DNA from: Enterococcus pseudoavium NBRC 100491
GTDB lineage: Bacteria > Bacillota > Bacilli > Lactobacillales > Enterococcaceae
Length of the DNA: 64,000 bases
Direction: 5' to 3'
Assembly (NCBI RefSeq): GCF_001544295.1
Contig: NZ_BCQF01000006.1
Coordinates: 1 to 64,000, forward strand
Shown: in pieces, positions 34,502 through 43,483 of the stretch
Numbering within the stretch: position 1 is the stretch's first letter
How the letters are laid out: each line of letters starts with the position of its first letter
The notes under the pieces: generated by a model
The model's database searches: none
Seen by the model: only the letters and a program-made list of their open reading frames with translations
What the model was told of the DNA's origin: nothing
Program-made: the position numbers and the translations under genes

Positions 34502-35908
34502 TTAATCTCTCCAAACTCTCATTGAAAATCCTTCAGGTGAGTTTAGTCGACGGCGGCGAGTAAATGTTTTCGCGGTAGTAGTTCCTTCACCTGTTGGTGT
34601 TGAAATTGTTAAGGCAGATGCCCCCGTAAAGCCAACACCCGTTCCAGAATAAGTTGGTCCATTAACAACAAAAATTGATGTATTGATTCGGTGTGCTGCT
34701 TTATTGATGTTTGGTAAATATTCAGAATGGATTGAAGCAGTGTGGTGGTTGCCACCTTCAACTTCTACTGCGATGGCTAACATATCGTCAAAGTCACGAG
34801 CAGATACAACTGGAACGATTGGCATCAACATTTCTTTGACTACCAAAGGATGATCTTTAGAAGCTTCCAAAATAATTAATTTCGGTTTGCCAGTATAACT
34901 GATATGAGCTTCGTCTAAAATGAATGAAGCATCTTTACCGATAAATTTACGGCTAGGTGTTCCATTTTCACGTAACGTGATTGTAGCAAGTGTTTCAATG
35001 TCTTTAGGATCTGTAACTAAGAAGGCTCCTTCTTGTTGCATCAAACGAATTAATTCGTCTTTAATGCTATTAACAGCAACAATTTCCTTTTCAGCAGTAC
35101 ATAAAATATTATTATCGAATGCTGCAGAATCAACAATATTGTGAGCAGCAAGAGCAATATTCGCTGTTTCATCTACCATTGCTGGAGGATTTCCGGCACC
35201 GGCACCAATTGCTTTTTTACCACTAGTCATCGCTTGATGAACGACACCGGGACCTCCTGTTACAACTAATGCAGCGATATCTGGATGTTTCATCATTTCT
35301 TGGGCTGCTTCGATTGAAGGTGTTTCAATCGTGACAACTAAGTTTTCTAATTTAACCGCATCATAGATAAATTCATTAATTTTTTCGACAGCCCAACGAG
35401 AAATGACTTTGGCTCCTGGGTGAACACTAAAGTAGACAGTATTTCCGCCAGCTAACATCATAATTGCATTGGCAATAACTGTTTCAACTGGATTGGTACT
35501 TGGGGTAACCGCACCAATTACTCCAAAAGGAGCGTATTCATACATGATTAAGCCACCATCACCAGTTTGAACTTCAGGTGTTAAGTCTTCTGTTCCTGGT
35601 GTATTGTATAAAGCATTTTGTAATTTTTTAACTTTGGCTTCTTTAGTTCCCATCCCAGTTTCTTTGACGATTTCTTCTGCAATATAGTCTAATGAATCTG
35701 CAAAGCCTGCTTTAATTGCTTCTACAACTTTGTTGCGGGTTTCAATTGAACAGTCCACATATACTTCTTGCGCTGCTTTAGCAGCCGCAACTGCATCGTT
35801 GACCGTTGTAAAAATCCCTTTATTTCCACGAGTTGAAACGGATGTTACTGCACCTTTACCCATTTCTTCTGCTAAAATTTTTCTGATTTGTTCTTCTAAT
35901 GATGCCAT
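34502..35908 (-). CDS. pduP: CoA-acylating propionaldehyde dehydrogenase
   Basis: A 468-residue aldehyde dehydrogenase. The first 18 residues (MASLEEQIRKILAEEMGK) form an amphipathic helix of the kind that targets cargo into microcompartments. The catalytic cysteine is in DNNILCTAEKE near 270, and GAGAGNPPAMVDETANI lies near 235. It turns propionaldehyde into propionyl-CoA. It is followed by pduQ, so the aldehyde is split between oxidation and reduction. Confidence 0.96.
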   Translation of the reverse strand: MASLEEQIRKILAEEMGKGAVTSVSTRGNKGIFTTVNDAVAAAKAAQEVYVDCSIETRNKVVEAIKAGFADSLDYIAEEIVKETGMGTKEAKVKKLQNALYNTPGTEDLTPEVQTGDGGLIMYEYAPFGVIGAVTPSTNPVETVIANAIMMLAGGNTVYFSVHPGAKVISRWAVEKINEFIYDAVKLENLVVTIETPSIEAAQEMMKHPDIAALVVTGGPGVVHQAMTSGKKAIGAGAGNPPAMVDETANIALAAHNIVDSAAFDNNILCTAEKEIVAVNSIKDELIRLMQQEGAFLVTDPKDIETLATITLRENGTPSRKFIGKDASFILDEAHISYTGKPKLIILEASKDHPLVVKEMLMPIVPVVSARDFDDMLAIAVEVEGGNHHTASIHSEYLPNINKAAHRINTSIFVVNGPTYSGTGVGFTGASALTISTPTGEGTTTAKTFTRRRRLNSPEGFSMRVWRD

Positions 35909-35910
35909 TA

Positions 35911-36375
35911 TTATTCTCCTTTTAAGAAGGCTGCCACTGCAGTCTCACAAATTAATTGATCTTCTGATACTAAACCACCGCTGACGCCGATTGCCCCTAT
36001 AATTTTTCCTTTGAAATCAATCGGAATGCCCCCAGCAAATGTCACCAATTTACCATCTAGCATTGTTTCTATTTGATAAAGCTCGCCACCTGGTTCAGTA
36101 TCTTTGTTTAAATCTTTGGTTGGCGCTTGCATCATCAAAGCAGAATTTGCTTTTTTGGGTGCCAAAGTCAAACTGACTAATTTAGCCTCAGCCATCCGAT
36201 AAAGGATTCTAGGATTACCAGCCAGATCACTGATACAAATCGTTACCGGAACATTGATCTCTTGCGCCTTATTTTCTGCAATATCGATGGTTTTCTGCAG
36301 ATTTTTTTTAGAAAAAAGTGCTTCTGCTTGCACTGTGAGAACAGCTTTTTCGATCATTTCTTCTAAATTATTCAT
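35911..36375 (-). CDS. GlcG/HbpS-type protein, separate PduO C-terminal domain
   Basis: A 154-residue protein of the haem-degrading/GlcG-HbpS-PduO_C fold: VTICISDLAGNPRILYRM near 45, APKKANSALMM near 73 and GGIPIDFKGKIIGAIGVSGG near 115. In Salmonella PduO this domain is fused behind the adenosyltransferase. Here it is its own gene, overlapping the adenosyltransferase gene by eight bases in another frame. The start at 36375 follows AGGTG. Confidence 0.88.
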   Translation of the reverse strand: MNNLEEMIEKAVLTVQAEALFSKKNLQKTIDIAENKAQEINVPVTICISDLAGNPRILYRMAEAKLVSLTLAPKKANSALMMQAPTKDLNKDTEPGGELYQIETMLDGKLVTFAGGIPIDFKGKIIGAIGVSGGLVSEDQLICETAVAAFLKGE

Positions 36376-36958
36376 TTTGTTCACCTACTTGGTTGAGATA
36401 ACGTTTGACGATTTCATCGACTTGTTTTTCTTCCTTGTCAAAATGGTCTTCATCACGAGCAATGATGTACAAACAATCAGAGAGACGATTTACGTATTTT
36501 AAGAGTTCTGGGCGAATCGTTATCTCCGCTTCTTCAGATAGACGAACGAGCATTCGTTCCCCGCGTCGACAAACCGTTCGGGCTAAATGTAGATGCGCTC
36601 CCGCAACGCTAGTCCCTGGCAAAATAAACGAAGTAATCTTAGGTAATTTTTCAGTATAACGGTCGATAACATCTTCCAAACTGAAAATATCCTCCTCAGA
36701 AATTTGTTCACTTTTACCGTAGAATTTATCAGTATCCGCAGTCGCAATCTCTCCAGCTAGCTGAAACATTTTATATTGGATTTTTTCTAATAGTTGAATG
36801 TTTTCACTGTGTCGACAAAACTTTGCTGCTACACTGATAAACGCGTTGCATTCATCGAATGTCCCATAAGTATCCACTCGATCAGAATACTTTTTTACAC
36901 GTTTTCCATCGAATAAACTTGTGCTTCCTTTATCGCCCGTTTTTGTATAGATAGCCAT
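36368..36958 (-). CDS. pduO: ATP:cob(I)alamin adenosyltransferase (PduO type)
   Basis: A 196-residue five-helix-bundle enzyme: YTKTGDKGSTSLFDGKRV with the ATP-binding N-terminus, then FILPGTSVAGAHLHLARTVCRRGERMLV near 120-145 and the C-terminal NRLSDCLYIIAR motif. It makes adenosylcobalamin, the cofactor of PduCDE, from imported corrinoid. The GlcG-like second domain of PduO is encoded separately downstream. Confidence 0.95.
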   Translation of the reverse strand: MAIYTKTGDKGSTSLFDGKRVKKYSDRVDTYGTFDECNAFISVAAKFCRHSENIQLLEKIQYKMFQLAGEIATADTDKFYGKSEQISEEDIFSLEDVIDRYTEKLPKITSFILPGTSVAGAHLHLARTVCRRGERMLVRLSEEAEITIRPELLKYVNRLSDCLYIIARDEDHFDKEEKQVDEIVKRYLNQVGEQNE

Positions 36959-36970
36959 ACTCACACATCC

Positions 36971-37243
36971 TTACTTATTAAAGCGATCGATAATTCCTAC
37001 AATTGCGCAATCGACAACATCACGTGTGCCAGTTGCTTCACGCTGGGTTTTACGAGCGCCAGCTCCCTTTACTAATAAGACATATTCACCTACACCTGCT
37101 CCAACAGTATCCGCAGCGACTTCTTCGTAACGAATTTCTTCTTGATTGCTATTGACCTGTTGGACGATCATTAATTTTCGTCCGATAAGTGAAGCATCCT
37201 TTTGACTCGCTTCAATCGAGCCAACTACTTTCCCCATATACAT
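36971..37243 (-). CDS. pduN: microcompartment vertex protein
   Basis: A 90-residue EutN/CcmL-family pentamer: MGKVVGSIEASQKDASLIGRKLM at the N-terminus, DTVGAGVGEYVLLVKGAGAR near 50-70 and VDCAIVGIIDRF at the end. It caps the vertices of the polyhedral shell. It overlaps pduM by 19 bases. Confidence 0.95.
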   Translation of the reverse strand: MYMGKVVGSIEASQKDASLIGRKLMIVQQVNSNQEEIRYEEVAADTVGAGVGEYVLLVKGAGARKTQREATGTRDVVDCAIVGIIDRFNK

Positions 37244-37737
37244 GCTTCATCGATCCTTTCTTGTATTTTGATTTTTTTCCGTTGAATAAGTTCAAAAGCT
37301 TCAGCCGTTACTTTTTGCTGATTTGTCTTAACTAGTAGCGACCCCTCTTCCAGTAATAACAGATCTTCACGCTTGATTGTCTTTTTTTTACAAGCGACAA
37401 CTGTTTTCCCTGCTACATGAAAATCAATTGGCCATTGAGTCAACATTTTCCATGGAACAAAGGCAAGTGTCTGCTCGCTGAGGTCAAAGACAAATTGAAC
37501 TTGATAGGAGATTCCGGTCAAGAGCCAATCAATCCACGGTTCTTTTTCAAAATAATAAAGGTCATGAATCAGCTGAATAGGGACTTGGATCAATCCGATA
37601 TAATGATAATCAAAAAAGACTCGCTTATCTGGAACAGGTGTTGGCCTAAAATTTTCCTGGCAAAGCAGATTTAGCCGAGCTTTTTCCCTTCTAGTGAGAC
37701 GCTCAGTGATCAAACTGATGAGTTTTTCTTCATCCAT
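37225..37737 (-). CDS. pduM: microcompartment protein PduM
   Basis: A 170-residue soluble protein. It lacks BMC motifs. Identification rests on length, a PduM-like sequence (FDYHYIGLIQVPIQLIHDLYY, EGSLLVKTNQQKVTAEAFELI) and the position between eutJ and pduN. PduM is needed for shell assembly or cargo enclosure in Salmonella; its mechanism is not settled. Confidence 0.8.
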   Translation of the reverse strand: MDEEKLISLITERLTRREKARLNLLCQENFRPTPVPDKRVFFDYHYIGLIQVPIQLIHDLYYFEKEPWIDWLLTGISYQVQFVFDLSEQTLAFVPWKMLTQWPIDFHVAGKTVVACKKKTIKREDLLLLEEGSLLVKTNQQKVTAEAFELIQRKKIKIQERIDEACIWGK

Positions 37738-37748
37738 CTATAGGCCTC

Positions 37749-38573
37749 CTAATCAAACATTGCAATGCCAAGTGGTGTGACAAATTGAGGATAATCAGGT
37801 CTTAATATAGAATGTCCCATTACTTTACTGAAGGTCGGAACGAAATCCTCAAAATTCGTCGCGCCACCAACTAAGAAAATTGGTGTCTCTTGATTGAGAG
37901 GCACATATTGTTTAGCAATACTAGCCATTTTTTCGACAACGGGGCGAATGATTCCAAAGATTTCCTTTTCATCTTTCGTCTCACGTTTCAAAACTTCAGC
38001 TTCGCTCACAGGAATTTTTTTAGCCCCGGACAGTACTAGTGACATATGATAACCACCAGTCGGTTCATCAAAAACGGTGATCTCCTCAGCCTTTTTGAAA
38101 TTACTGATACCAGTAGTCCCGCCGCCGATATCAACAACACTGCCTTCTTCCAGTTGCAAGAAACGAGCAGCTGCAGTCGGTTCATCAATAATTGCTTTAG
38201 CTATAAATCCTGCATCGTTGATGACATTTGCGACCACTTTTTCAGCATTTTCACCAGTACCTGGCGGGATAGCTCCGCTGGCAGAGACCAATTCAACGCC
38301 TAATTGTTTTTCCGCTTGCTTTTTCAGTTCTTTTACAATCTTGACTGATTCAATATAATTAACAACAATACCGTCACGAACGACATCGGCATATTGGAAC
38401 GCTCCGTATAAGGGAACATCATCTTGATCTAAAACAGCCAAGACAATTGATGAAGTCCCCAGATCGATTCCCACTTTTAATTGTTCCTTTGATGAAACTG
38501 GTCGAGCAATTTGTTGCTTTTTCACAAGTTCAGCAAACTGTCTCAAAATTTTGTTTGACTGTTTTAAATCCAT
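37749..38573 (-). CDS. eutJ: EutJ-type Hsp70-like protein of the pdu operon
   Basis: A 274-residue actin/Hsp70-fold protein: VGIDLGTSSIVLAVLD near 32 (phosphate 1), IIDEPTAAARFLQ near 127, VVDIGGGTTGIS near 144 (phosphate 2) and FLVGGATNFED near 232 (adenosine). EutJ is proposed as a chaperone in ethanolamine operons; a copy within pdu operons is known from Listeria-type clusters. It lies between pduL and pduM. Confidence 0.9.
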   Translation of the reverse strand: MDLKQSNKILRQFAELVKKQQIARPVSSKEQLKVGIDLGTSSIVLAVLDQDDVPLYGAFQYADVVRDGIVVNYIESVKIVKELKKQAEKQLGVELVSASGAIPPGTGENAEKVVANVINDAGFIAKAIIDEPTAAARFLQLEEGSVVDIGGGTTGISNFKKAEEITVFDEPTGGYHMSLVLSGAKKIPVSEAEVLKRETKDEKEIFGIIRPVVEKMASIAKQYVPLNQETPIFLVGGATNFEDFVPTFSKVMGHSILRPDYPQFVTPLGIAMFD

Positions 38574-38584
38574 CAGAAAGCTCC

Positions 38585-39208
38585 TTAATCTTTTACTAAA
38601 CGACCCACGGTTCCTTTACCAACATTTGCCGCATTGGCTTCATCGGTATCAATATGCATTTCTAAAACAAATTTAGGATCAGGACGAACGACAACATCAT
38701 CGTAAATTGTTTTTCGTTGTTCTGTTTCAATCTCTACTTTAACAAGATCGCCTTTTTTAACACCGAAGTTTTCAGCATCTTTATCACTCATATGAATATG
38801 ACGTTTTGCGGCAATAGCCCCTTGGATTTCAACTTGTCCATCAGGAGTCTTAACCGTGATTACTGGTGTTCCGACTAAATCGCCTGACATTCTGATTGGT
38901 ACAGGTACACCAATTTGACGTGCTTCAGTCTTTGCCAATTCAACTTGTGAGTGTGCACGGCAAGGGCCTAAGACTCGTACCCGTTCGATCATTCCTTTAG
39001 GACCCACAACCGTAACTGTTTGATTTGAGGCAAATTCACCTGGCTGTTTTAAAGGGGCTTTGACAGTCATTTCCTGTCCTGGGAAGAGAACAGCAAAGTC
39101 TTCTTTAGTCAAATGGATATGGTGATTGGAAACGCCAATTGGAATAAATGGTTGGCTTTCTTCTGCAATAATTTTACGAATCAGTGTTCTTAACTCTTCT
39201 TCATTCAT
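38585..39208 (-). CDS. pduL: phosphate propanoyltransferase
   Basis: A 207-residue PduL: an N-terminal amphipathic targeting helix (MNEEELRTLIRKIIAEE), then two PTAC repeats with zinc-binding histidines (GVSNHHIHLTKEDF and AAKRHIHMSDKDAENFGV) and VLEMHIDTDEANAA near the end. It converts propionyl-CoA to propionyl phosphate and frees CoA within the shell. The ATG at 39208 fits the ribosome site; 39217 is too close to it. Confidence 0.95.
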   Translation of the reverse strand: MNEEELRTLIRKIIAEESQPFIPIGVSNHHIHLTKEDFAVLFPGQEMTVKAPLKQPGEFASNQTVTVVGPKGMIERVRVLGPCRAHSQVELAKTEARQIGVPVPIRMSGDLVGTPVITVKTPDGQVEIQGAIAAKRHIHMSDKDAENFGVKKGDLVKVEIETEQRKTIYDDVVVRPDPKFVLEMHIDTDEANAANVGKGTVGRLVKD

Positions 39209-39236
39209 TTCATTCATCCTATCTTTGTATTACAAC

Positions 39237-39512
39237 TTAGTTTTTCTTTGGTAAGATCCCTTCAACATCTGTATGTGGACGAGGAATTACGTATGATGCA
39301 TAAACATCGCCAACTGTTTCAGCAGCACTAGCACCCGCATCAACTGCCGCTTTAACTGCACCAACATCCCCACGAACCATGACAGTCACTAAGCCTGAAC
39401 CAATTTTTTCAGTACCTACTAAACTGACATTGGCCGCTTTGACCATTGCATCCGCTGCTTCAATAGCTGCTACTAAACCTTTTGTTTCAATCATTCCTAA
39501 TGCGTTATTCAT
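39237..39512 (-). CDS. pduJ: microcompartment shell protein PduJ
   Basis: A 91-residue single BMC-domain hexamer protein: [42 protein letters not shown] and a C-terminal tail [18 protein letters not shown]. It is closely similar to the PduA encoded at the operon start, as usual for PduA/PduJ. GGAGG eight bases before the ATG. Confidence 0.95.
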   Translation of the reverse strand: MNNALGMIETKGLVAAIEAADAMVKAANVSLVGTEKIGSGLVTVMVRGDVGAVKAAVDAGASAAETVGDVYASYVIPRPHTDVEGILPKKN

Positions 39513-39527
39513 AATATATTCCTCCAA

Positions 39528-40016
39528 TTAATCTTTATTTTTCAATTCTTCATAATGAATACAAACTTTCCGTGGCTCACCCTTTTTGCGTGGGCAAGCA
39601 GGATCTTTGCATAAATTACAAGTATAATGACCTGCTTTTTCTAATATTTCTATATCTTGTTCAACGATTGGTTCCGCGGCAACAATTGGTTCTTCAATGA
39701 CTGGATCCTTTAACAGCTCTGGCTCAGTACTAGCATCAATACCATTTTTTAGCCAGATAGCTGAAAGGCCATCAGCCATTCTTGGAATGACCCGTGCTGC
39801 GACCAATTTGTCTTGTTGTTGAGCTATTGATTTACCAGCCTCAACCGCCGCATTAACTGCACCGACATCACCGACAACTTTGATGGATAACCAGCCTGAC
39901 CCTTTCGCTCTTTCAATCCCAATGATTGAAACATTTGCCGTTTTTGCCATTACATCACTTGTATTTACTGCGCAGGCATAGCCAACGACTTCAATTAGTC
40001 CTAATGCTTGATTCAA
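39528..40016 (-). CDS. pduK: microcompartment shell protein PduK with Cys-rich tail
   Basis: A 162-residue protein: an N-terminal BMC domain (about 1-90, LGLIEVVGYACAVNTSDVM, GDVGAVNAAVEAG), an acidic linker rich in Glu, Pro and Val, then a C-terminal motif CNLCKDPACPRKKGEPRKVC that could hold an Fe-S cluster or a metal. Minor shell component in Salmonella. Confidence 0.92.
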   Translation of the reverse strand: MNQALGLIEVVGYACAVNTSDVMAKTANVSIIGIERAKGSGWLSIKVVGDVGAVNAAVEAGKSIAQQQDKLVAARVIPRMADGLSAIWLKNGIDASTEPELLKDPVIEEPIVAAEPIVEQDIEILEKAGHYTCNLCKDPACPRKKGEPRKVCIHYEELKNKD

Positions 40017-40355
40017 TCATTTCACTTCCTTTAATGCTTTAAACGGAATCCCTTTTACTAGACGAGCCGCATTTGTTCCAAGCTTTCTTAGCTCTTCATC
40101 GGCCGTATCAATAATAAAAAGTGGTTCATTTTTTGGTAATTTCTTGTAATGCATGACTGCTTGACGTCCATCCATGACGATTCCAACCTCTAATGGCGAA
40201 TTGACAGCTAATTCGTAAGCCGCCTCTACCAATGTCAACTTTGTCGTCACAACTTCTTCGTAAGGAATCCCTTCTTCTTCAATCCCCAATAAAATCGGAG
40301 CTAGAGAAGTATCTGCTACTAATTTAGTAACAAAAATTGTTGGCCTCACCGTCAT
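40017..40355 (-). CDS. pduH: diol dehydratase reactivase small subunit
   Basis: A 112-residue protein: IFVTKLVADTSLAPILLGIEEEGIPYEEV matches the small reactivase subunit (DdrB fold, related to the beta subunit of the dehydratase). It pairs with PduG to exchange damaged cofactor on the dehydratase. Adjacent to pduG by two bases and directly followed by pduK. Confidence 0.92.
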   Translation of the reverse strand: MTVRPTIFVTKLVADTSLAPILLGIEEEGIPYEEVVTTKLTLVEAAYELAVNSPLEVGIVMDGRQAVMHYKKLPKNEPLFIIDTADEELRKLGTNAARLVKGIPFKALKEVK

Positions 40356-40357
40356 CG

Positions 40358-42190
40358 CTATTCCTCCTTAAGCTTGTTGGCATAAGATAAAATCAATCCG
40401 GTAGCCACCGCATTTCTTGGTCCTTCAACGCCTCGAATATTCCCTCGACCTGCGACTAACGCATAATGAGATAGGGCATCTGTGACCAATTGTGGAACCT
40501 CAAAATCTAATGCCGAGCCCCCTACGATGACAATGAACGGGATATCACGAATATTCCCCGTTGGGCTAACATGAGCCAATGCTCTAAGGGCATTGGTTAC
40601 AAAGACACGTTCTTTCGCTGTTTGACGAACCAGTTTAATTTTTTCGATACTTAAATCACCATTTACCGGCACAAAACCATCTGGGGTAATCACGACAGTT
40701 TTAGCAAAGATGTTGGCAGGCAAAGCTTTGTCAAAAAACTCCACTGTTCCATCTTCATGCCGGATATAGAATAAGCTTTCTACTTTTGCTAAAGGATATT
40801 TCTTGATTTCTTCAGCTAAATAGCGATCTTCCAGTCCCAGTTCAGAATTAATAATCATCGTGACCATGTCGCCGGCTCCAGCTAAATGAATAGCTGTCGT
40901 TTTACCGGTTTGATCAATGATCGAGGCATCCGTCGAACCAGCTCCTAGGTCTAGAATCGCCAATGGTTTATTCGTCCCTGCCGTTGTCAATGCACCTAAA
41001 ATAGCCGCTTCTGCTTCAGCTCCACCAATTTCTACAGGTATCCCCAGTTGTTTTTGGATCTCCTCAGCAATTAGCGCCATCTGTAAATGATCTGATTTCA
41101 CCATGGAAGCAATTCCTACTGCTTGTTCAAGTGAGAATTCTCCAGCTAAACCGCCTTTAACATTTAGCGGAACGAATGTATCGATAGCCAATAAATCCTG
41201 AATACGAATATCTTTTAATTGTTTATTCGTTAATTCTGACATCGTTAGGCGGACACGTTCCAACATCCCGCCAATATTCGTTCCAGCCTCGCCAGTTACA
41301 TTATCAATGTTCTTAAAAGCAGAAATGACCTTCATGATCTTTTCAGCACCTGCTGAGATTCCAATAGTCTCTGTCCGGCCATCCCCTTGTAAGACTAAAT
41401 TCCCAGCAGGTATGACCCGTGCTTTAACATCCCCCTCAGGTGTCTTAATAACAACTGCTGAACGATTACCGATTAATGCCCGGGACACTGGAACGATATT
41501 TTTGGTTTCGTCTGAAGACAAGTCAAAGACTGTTGCGATTCCATAAGGATTAGAAAGTTCAGAAATAACTTGTCCCTGATTAGCCACTTCGACCGCTGCC
41601 AGCATCTTTAAAGGAACTTTTTCAATAAAAGCAACTTCATCAACGATCGGAATTTTTTTATGGAGACGATTGTGAATCAATACGCCATCATCTTTTTGTA
41701 AAATAGCGGCGCTCACTTGATAACCATATTCAGCATAAAGATTGATCAGCTTAGCCGCATCATCAAAATCGATTGCTTTTGGCACTACTACAATATATTT
41801 CCGCTTTTTATCGGTTTCCTTAAAAAGCTCCGTCAATAAAATCGTATAACCAATCCCTAACCCCTCGCCACCAGGCGTTTTAGGGTCATGCCCAATCATT
41901 GTTGATTCTGTAATGATCGTTTCCGTAATTGTTTCCATTGCTACATCCCCAATAACAGGAGTAGCTTCGTTGATCCGAATCAAATCTATTTGTTCTTTAG
42001 CTAAATTAGCTTTAGCTAAAACTGTTTGAATCGACTTTTGAATTCCAATTAAATTTCTTTTCGTCCCCTTGATTCCGGTTGTTTCGGCAATTGCTGAGGC
42101 GATGAATGTAACATCACCGTTGTCTGAAACATCTGCTAATGCTACTTCCGTTGAGGAATTACCGATATCGACGCCTATGACTTTTTTCAT
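40358..42190 (-). CDS. pduG: diol dehydratase reactivase large subunit
   Basis: A 610-residue Hsp70-like ATPase: VIGVDIGNSSTEVALA at the N-terminus, MIGHDPKTPGGEGLGIG near 95, LAILDLGAGSTDASIID near 408, and a C-terminal FIVIVGGSALDFEVP. It releases inactivated cobalamin from PduCDE at the cost of ATP. Genes pduC-D-E-G-H are in the canonical order. Confidence 0.97.
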   Translation of the reverse strand: MKKVIGVDIGNSSTEVALADVSDNGDVTFIASAIAETTGIKGTKRNLIGIQKSIQTVLAKANLAKEQIDLIRINEATPVIGDVAMETITETIITESTMIGHDPKTPGGEGLGIGYTILLTELFKETDKKRKYIVVVPKAIDFDDAAKLINLYAEYGYQVSAAILQKDDGVLIHNRLHKKIPIVDEVAFIEKVPLKMLAAVEVANQGQVISELSNPYGIATVFDLSSDETKNIVPVSRALIGNRSAVVIKTPEGDVKARVIPAGNLVLQGDGRTETIGISAGAEKIMKVISAFKNIDNVTGEAGTNIGGMLERVRLTMSELTNKQLKDIRIQDLLAIDTFVPLNVKGGLAGEFSLEQAVGIASMVKSDHLQMALIAEEIQKQLGIPVEIGGAEAEAAILGALTTAGTNKPLAILDLGAGSTDASIIDQTGKTTAIHLAGAGDMVTMIINSELGLEDRYLAEEIKKYPLAKVESLFYIRHEDGTVEFFDKALPANIFAKTVVITPDGFVPVNGDLSIEKIKLVRQTAKERVFVTNALRALAHVSPTGNIRDIPFIVIVGGSALDFEVPQLVTDALSHYALVAGRGNIRGVEGPRNAVATGLILSYANKLKEE

Positions 42191-42205
42191 AATAAGCCTC
42201 CTCGT

Positions 42206-42718
42206 CTAGTTATCCCCTTTAAGTTTCTTGCGTGTTTCATAATATTCTGCTGCTTCCCGCACAAAATCTGCGGTAATCTTTGCATTGTATTTCGTTTCTA
42301 ATTCATCTGCCATTGCTAAAAGCTCCACTTTTGAAGAACGGTAAGGTCGTAATTCACCATACATTTCTAATAGACGTTCATCAGGAATCGCTGTTAATTC
42401 AGCAGCTCGTTTGAAGTTTTCTTGTAATGCGTCTCGTCCAGCATCACTGGCAATTTGGCCTTGATACTTCAAAGTTTCCCGTGTAATACGTAAATCTTTT
42501 CCGTCTACTTCACCAGCTAAAACTTTATCCAGGGTAATCTCATTAATTCCTTTGCCACTAGGTGAACGTACGATGTCAGGATGTTTTTCAAATAATGGAT
42601 AATCACTGCGCTTCATTTCAGTTTGAGGAGTCGACGCAACAGTTGCTGTTTGTTGTGTACTTTCTTCAGCTGCCATCTGCGCGCTGATTCGTTTGATTAA
42701 TTCATCTATTTCAGCCAT
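42206..42718 (-). CDS. pduE: propanediol dehydratase small subunit
   Basis: A 170-residue gamma subunit: YPLFEKHPDIVRSPSGKGINEITLDKVLAGEV near 40-70 and RDALQENFKRAAELTAIPDE near 95. The N-terminal 35 residues are a variable, Gln/Thr-rich segment that keeps diol dehydratases poorly soluble and may aid encapsulation. 11 bp after pduD. Confidence 0.96.
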   Translation of the reverse strand: MAEIDELIKRISAQMAAEESTQQTATVASTPQTEMKRSDYPLFEKHPDIVRSPSGKGINEITLDKVLAGEVDGKDLRITRETLKYQGQIASDAGRDALQENFKRAAELTAIPDERLLEMYGELRPYRSSKVELLAMADELETKYNAKITADFVREAAEYYETRKKLKGDN

Positions 42719-42729
42719 TTTTTCCCCTC

Positions 42730-43461
42730 CTATGCTTTTGTGAAATCAATTTGAATTTCTTCAGCAGGTTTTCCGATTACAACGTATTTTGTTTCTTTGA
42801 TATGCATCAGAGCCGATTTCGCTTGGTAAGCAACCCGAGACATTTGATCACTAACCGTAGGAACGGGATCAGGGGATTCACCTTTAGCATATTTTGCGGC
42901 ATTTTTGCCGATTGCTCGATAGGTATCTAAAGTCAAAGTTGGTGCTTGTGGGAATAATTCAAGATTTGATAGTGGTTCCAAATCTTTTTGATGAATGATT
43001 GTTGTTCCCTTCGATTGAATAGCAATTGCGATTCCAGAGCCTGAAAGCTTATCACCTTCAGCACCTGCAAAAGAAACATCGGCTGTACGATAAACTTTGA
43101 TTACTCGAGCCTGTAAGCCTTCTTCTTCGATCCCTGCAATCATTTGGCGTAAAATTTCTTTATGAGGAATCCCTAAAAGATTCTCTCCCATCGCTTCAGC
43201 AAAACCAGGTGCAACCGCGATGACTACTTCATCTTGAGCGACTCCCGGTTGAGCTATACCGGTATGTTTAAACCATGCTAGTTCTTTAATCGCTGTGGGC
43301 ACATTTTGTTTTTTTTCAATGGCTGGTTGTCCTTCATTAGCTGTAGGAACTTCCCCGATACTCTCTTTGAAGGTCACTGGTTTGTCATCCAGTGGCATTT
43401 CTTTTAAAACATCTCGAATAATTGCGCGTAATAGCGATTCATTGATCGTTGTTTCTGACAT
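42730..43461 (-). CDS. pduD: propanediol dehydratase medium subunit
   Basis: A 243-residue beta subunit. The N-terminus ([22 protein letters not shown]) is the classic encapsulation peptide; the core has [20 protein letters not shown] near 85 and [21 protein letters not shown] near 150. The start at 43461 follows AGAAGGGAG; a longer frame running back into pduC is not used. Confidence 0.95.
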   Translation of the reverse strand: MSETTINESLLRAIIRDVLKEMPLDDKPVTFKESIGEVPTANEGQPAIEKKQNVPTAIKELAWFKHTGIAQPGVAQDEVVIAVAPGFAEAMGENLLGIPHKEILRQMIAGIEEEGLQARVIKVYRTADVSFAGAEGDKLSGSGIAIAIQSKGTTIIHQKDLEPLSNLELFPQAPTLTLDTYRAIGKNAAKYAKGESPDPVPTVSDQMSRVAYQAKSALMHIKETKYVVIGKPAEEIQIDFTKA

Positions 43462-43483
43462 TTGCTTCTCCCTTCTGTCCCAG

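Noticed and set aside
37749-38573. Ethanolamine utilisation operon, suggested by EutJ
   Set aside because: No eutBC, eutG or eutD is present; all neighbours are pdu genes, and EutJ is a known member of Listeria-type pdu clusters.
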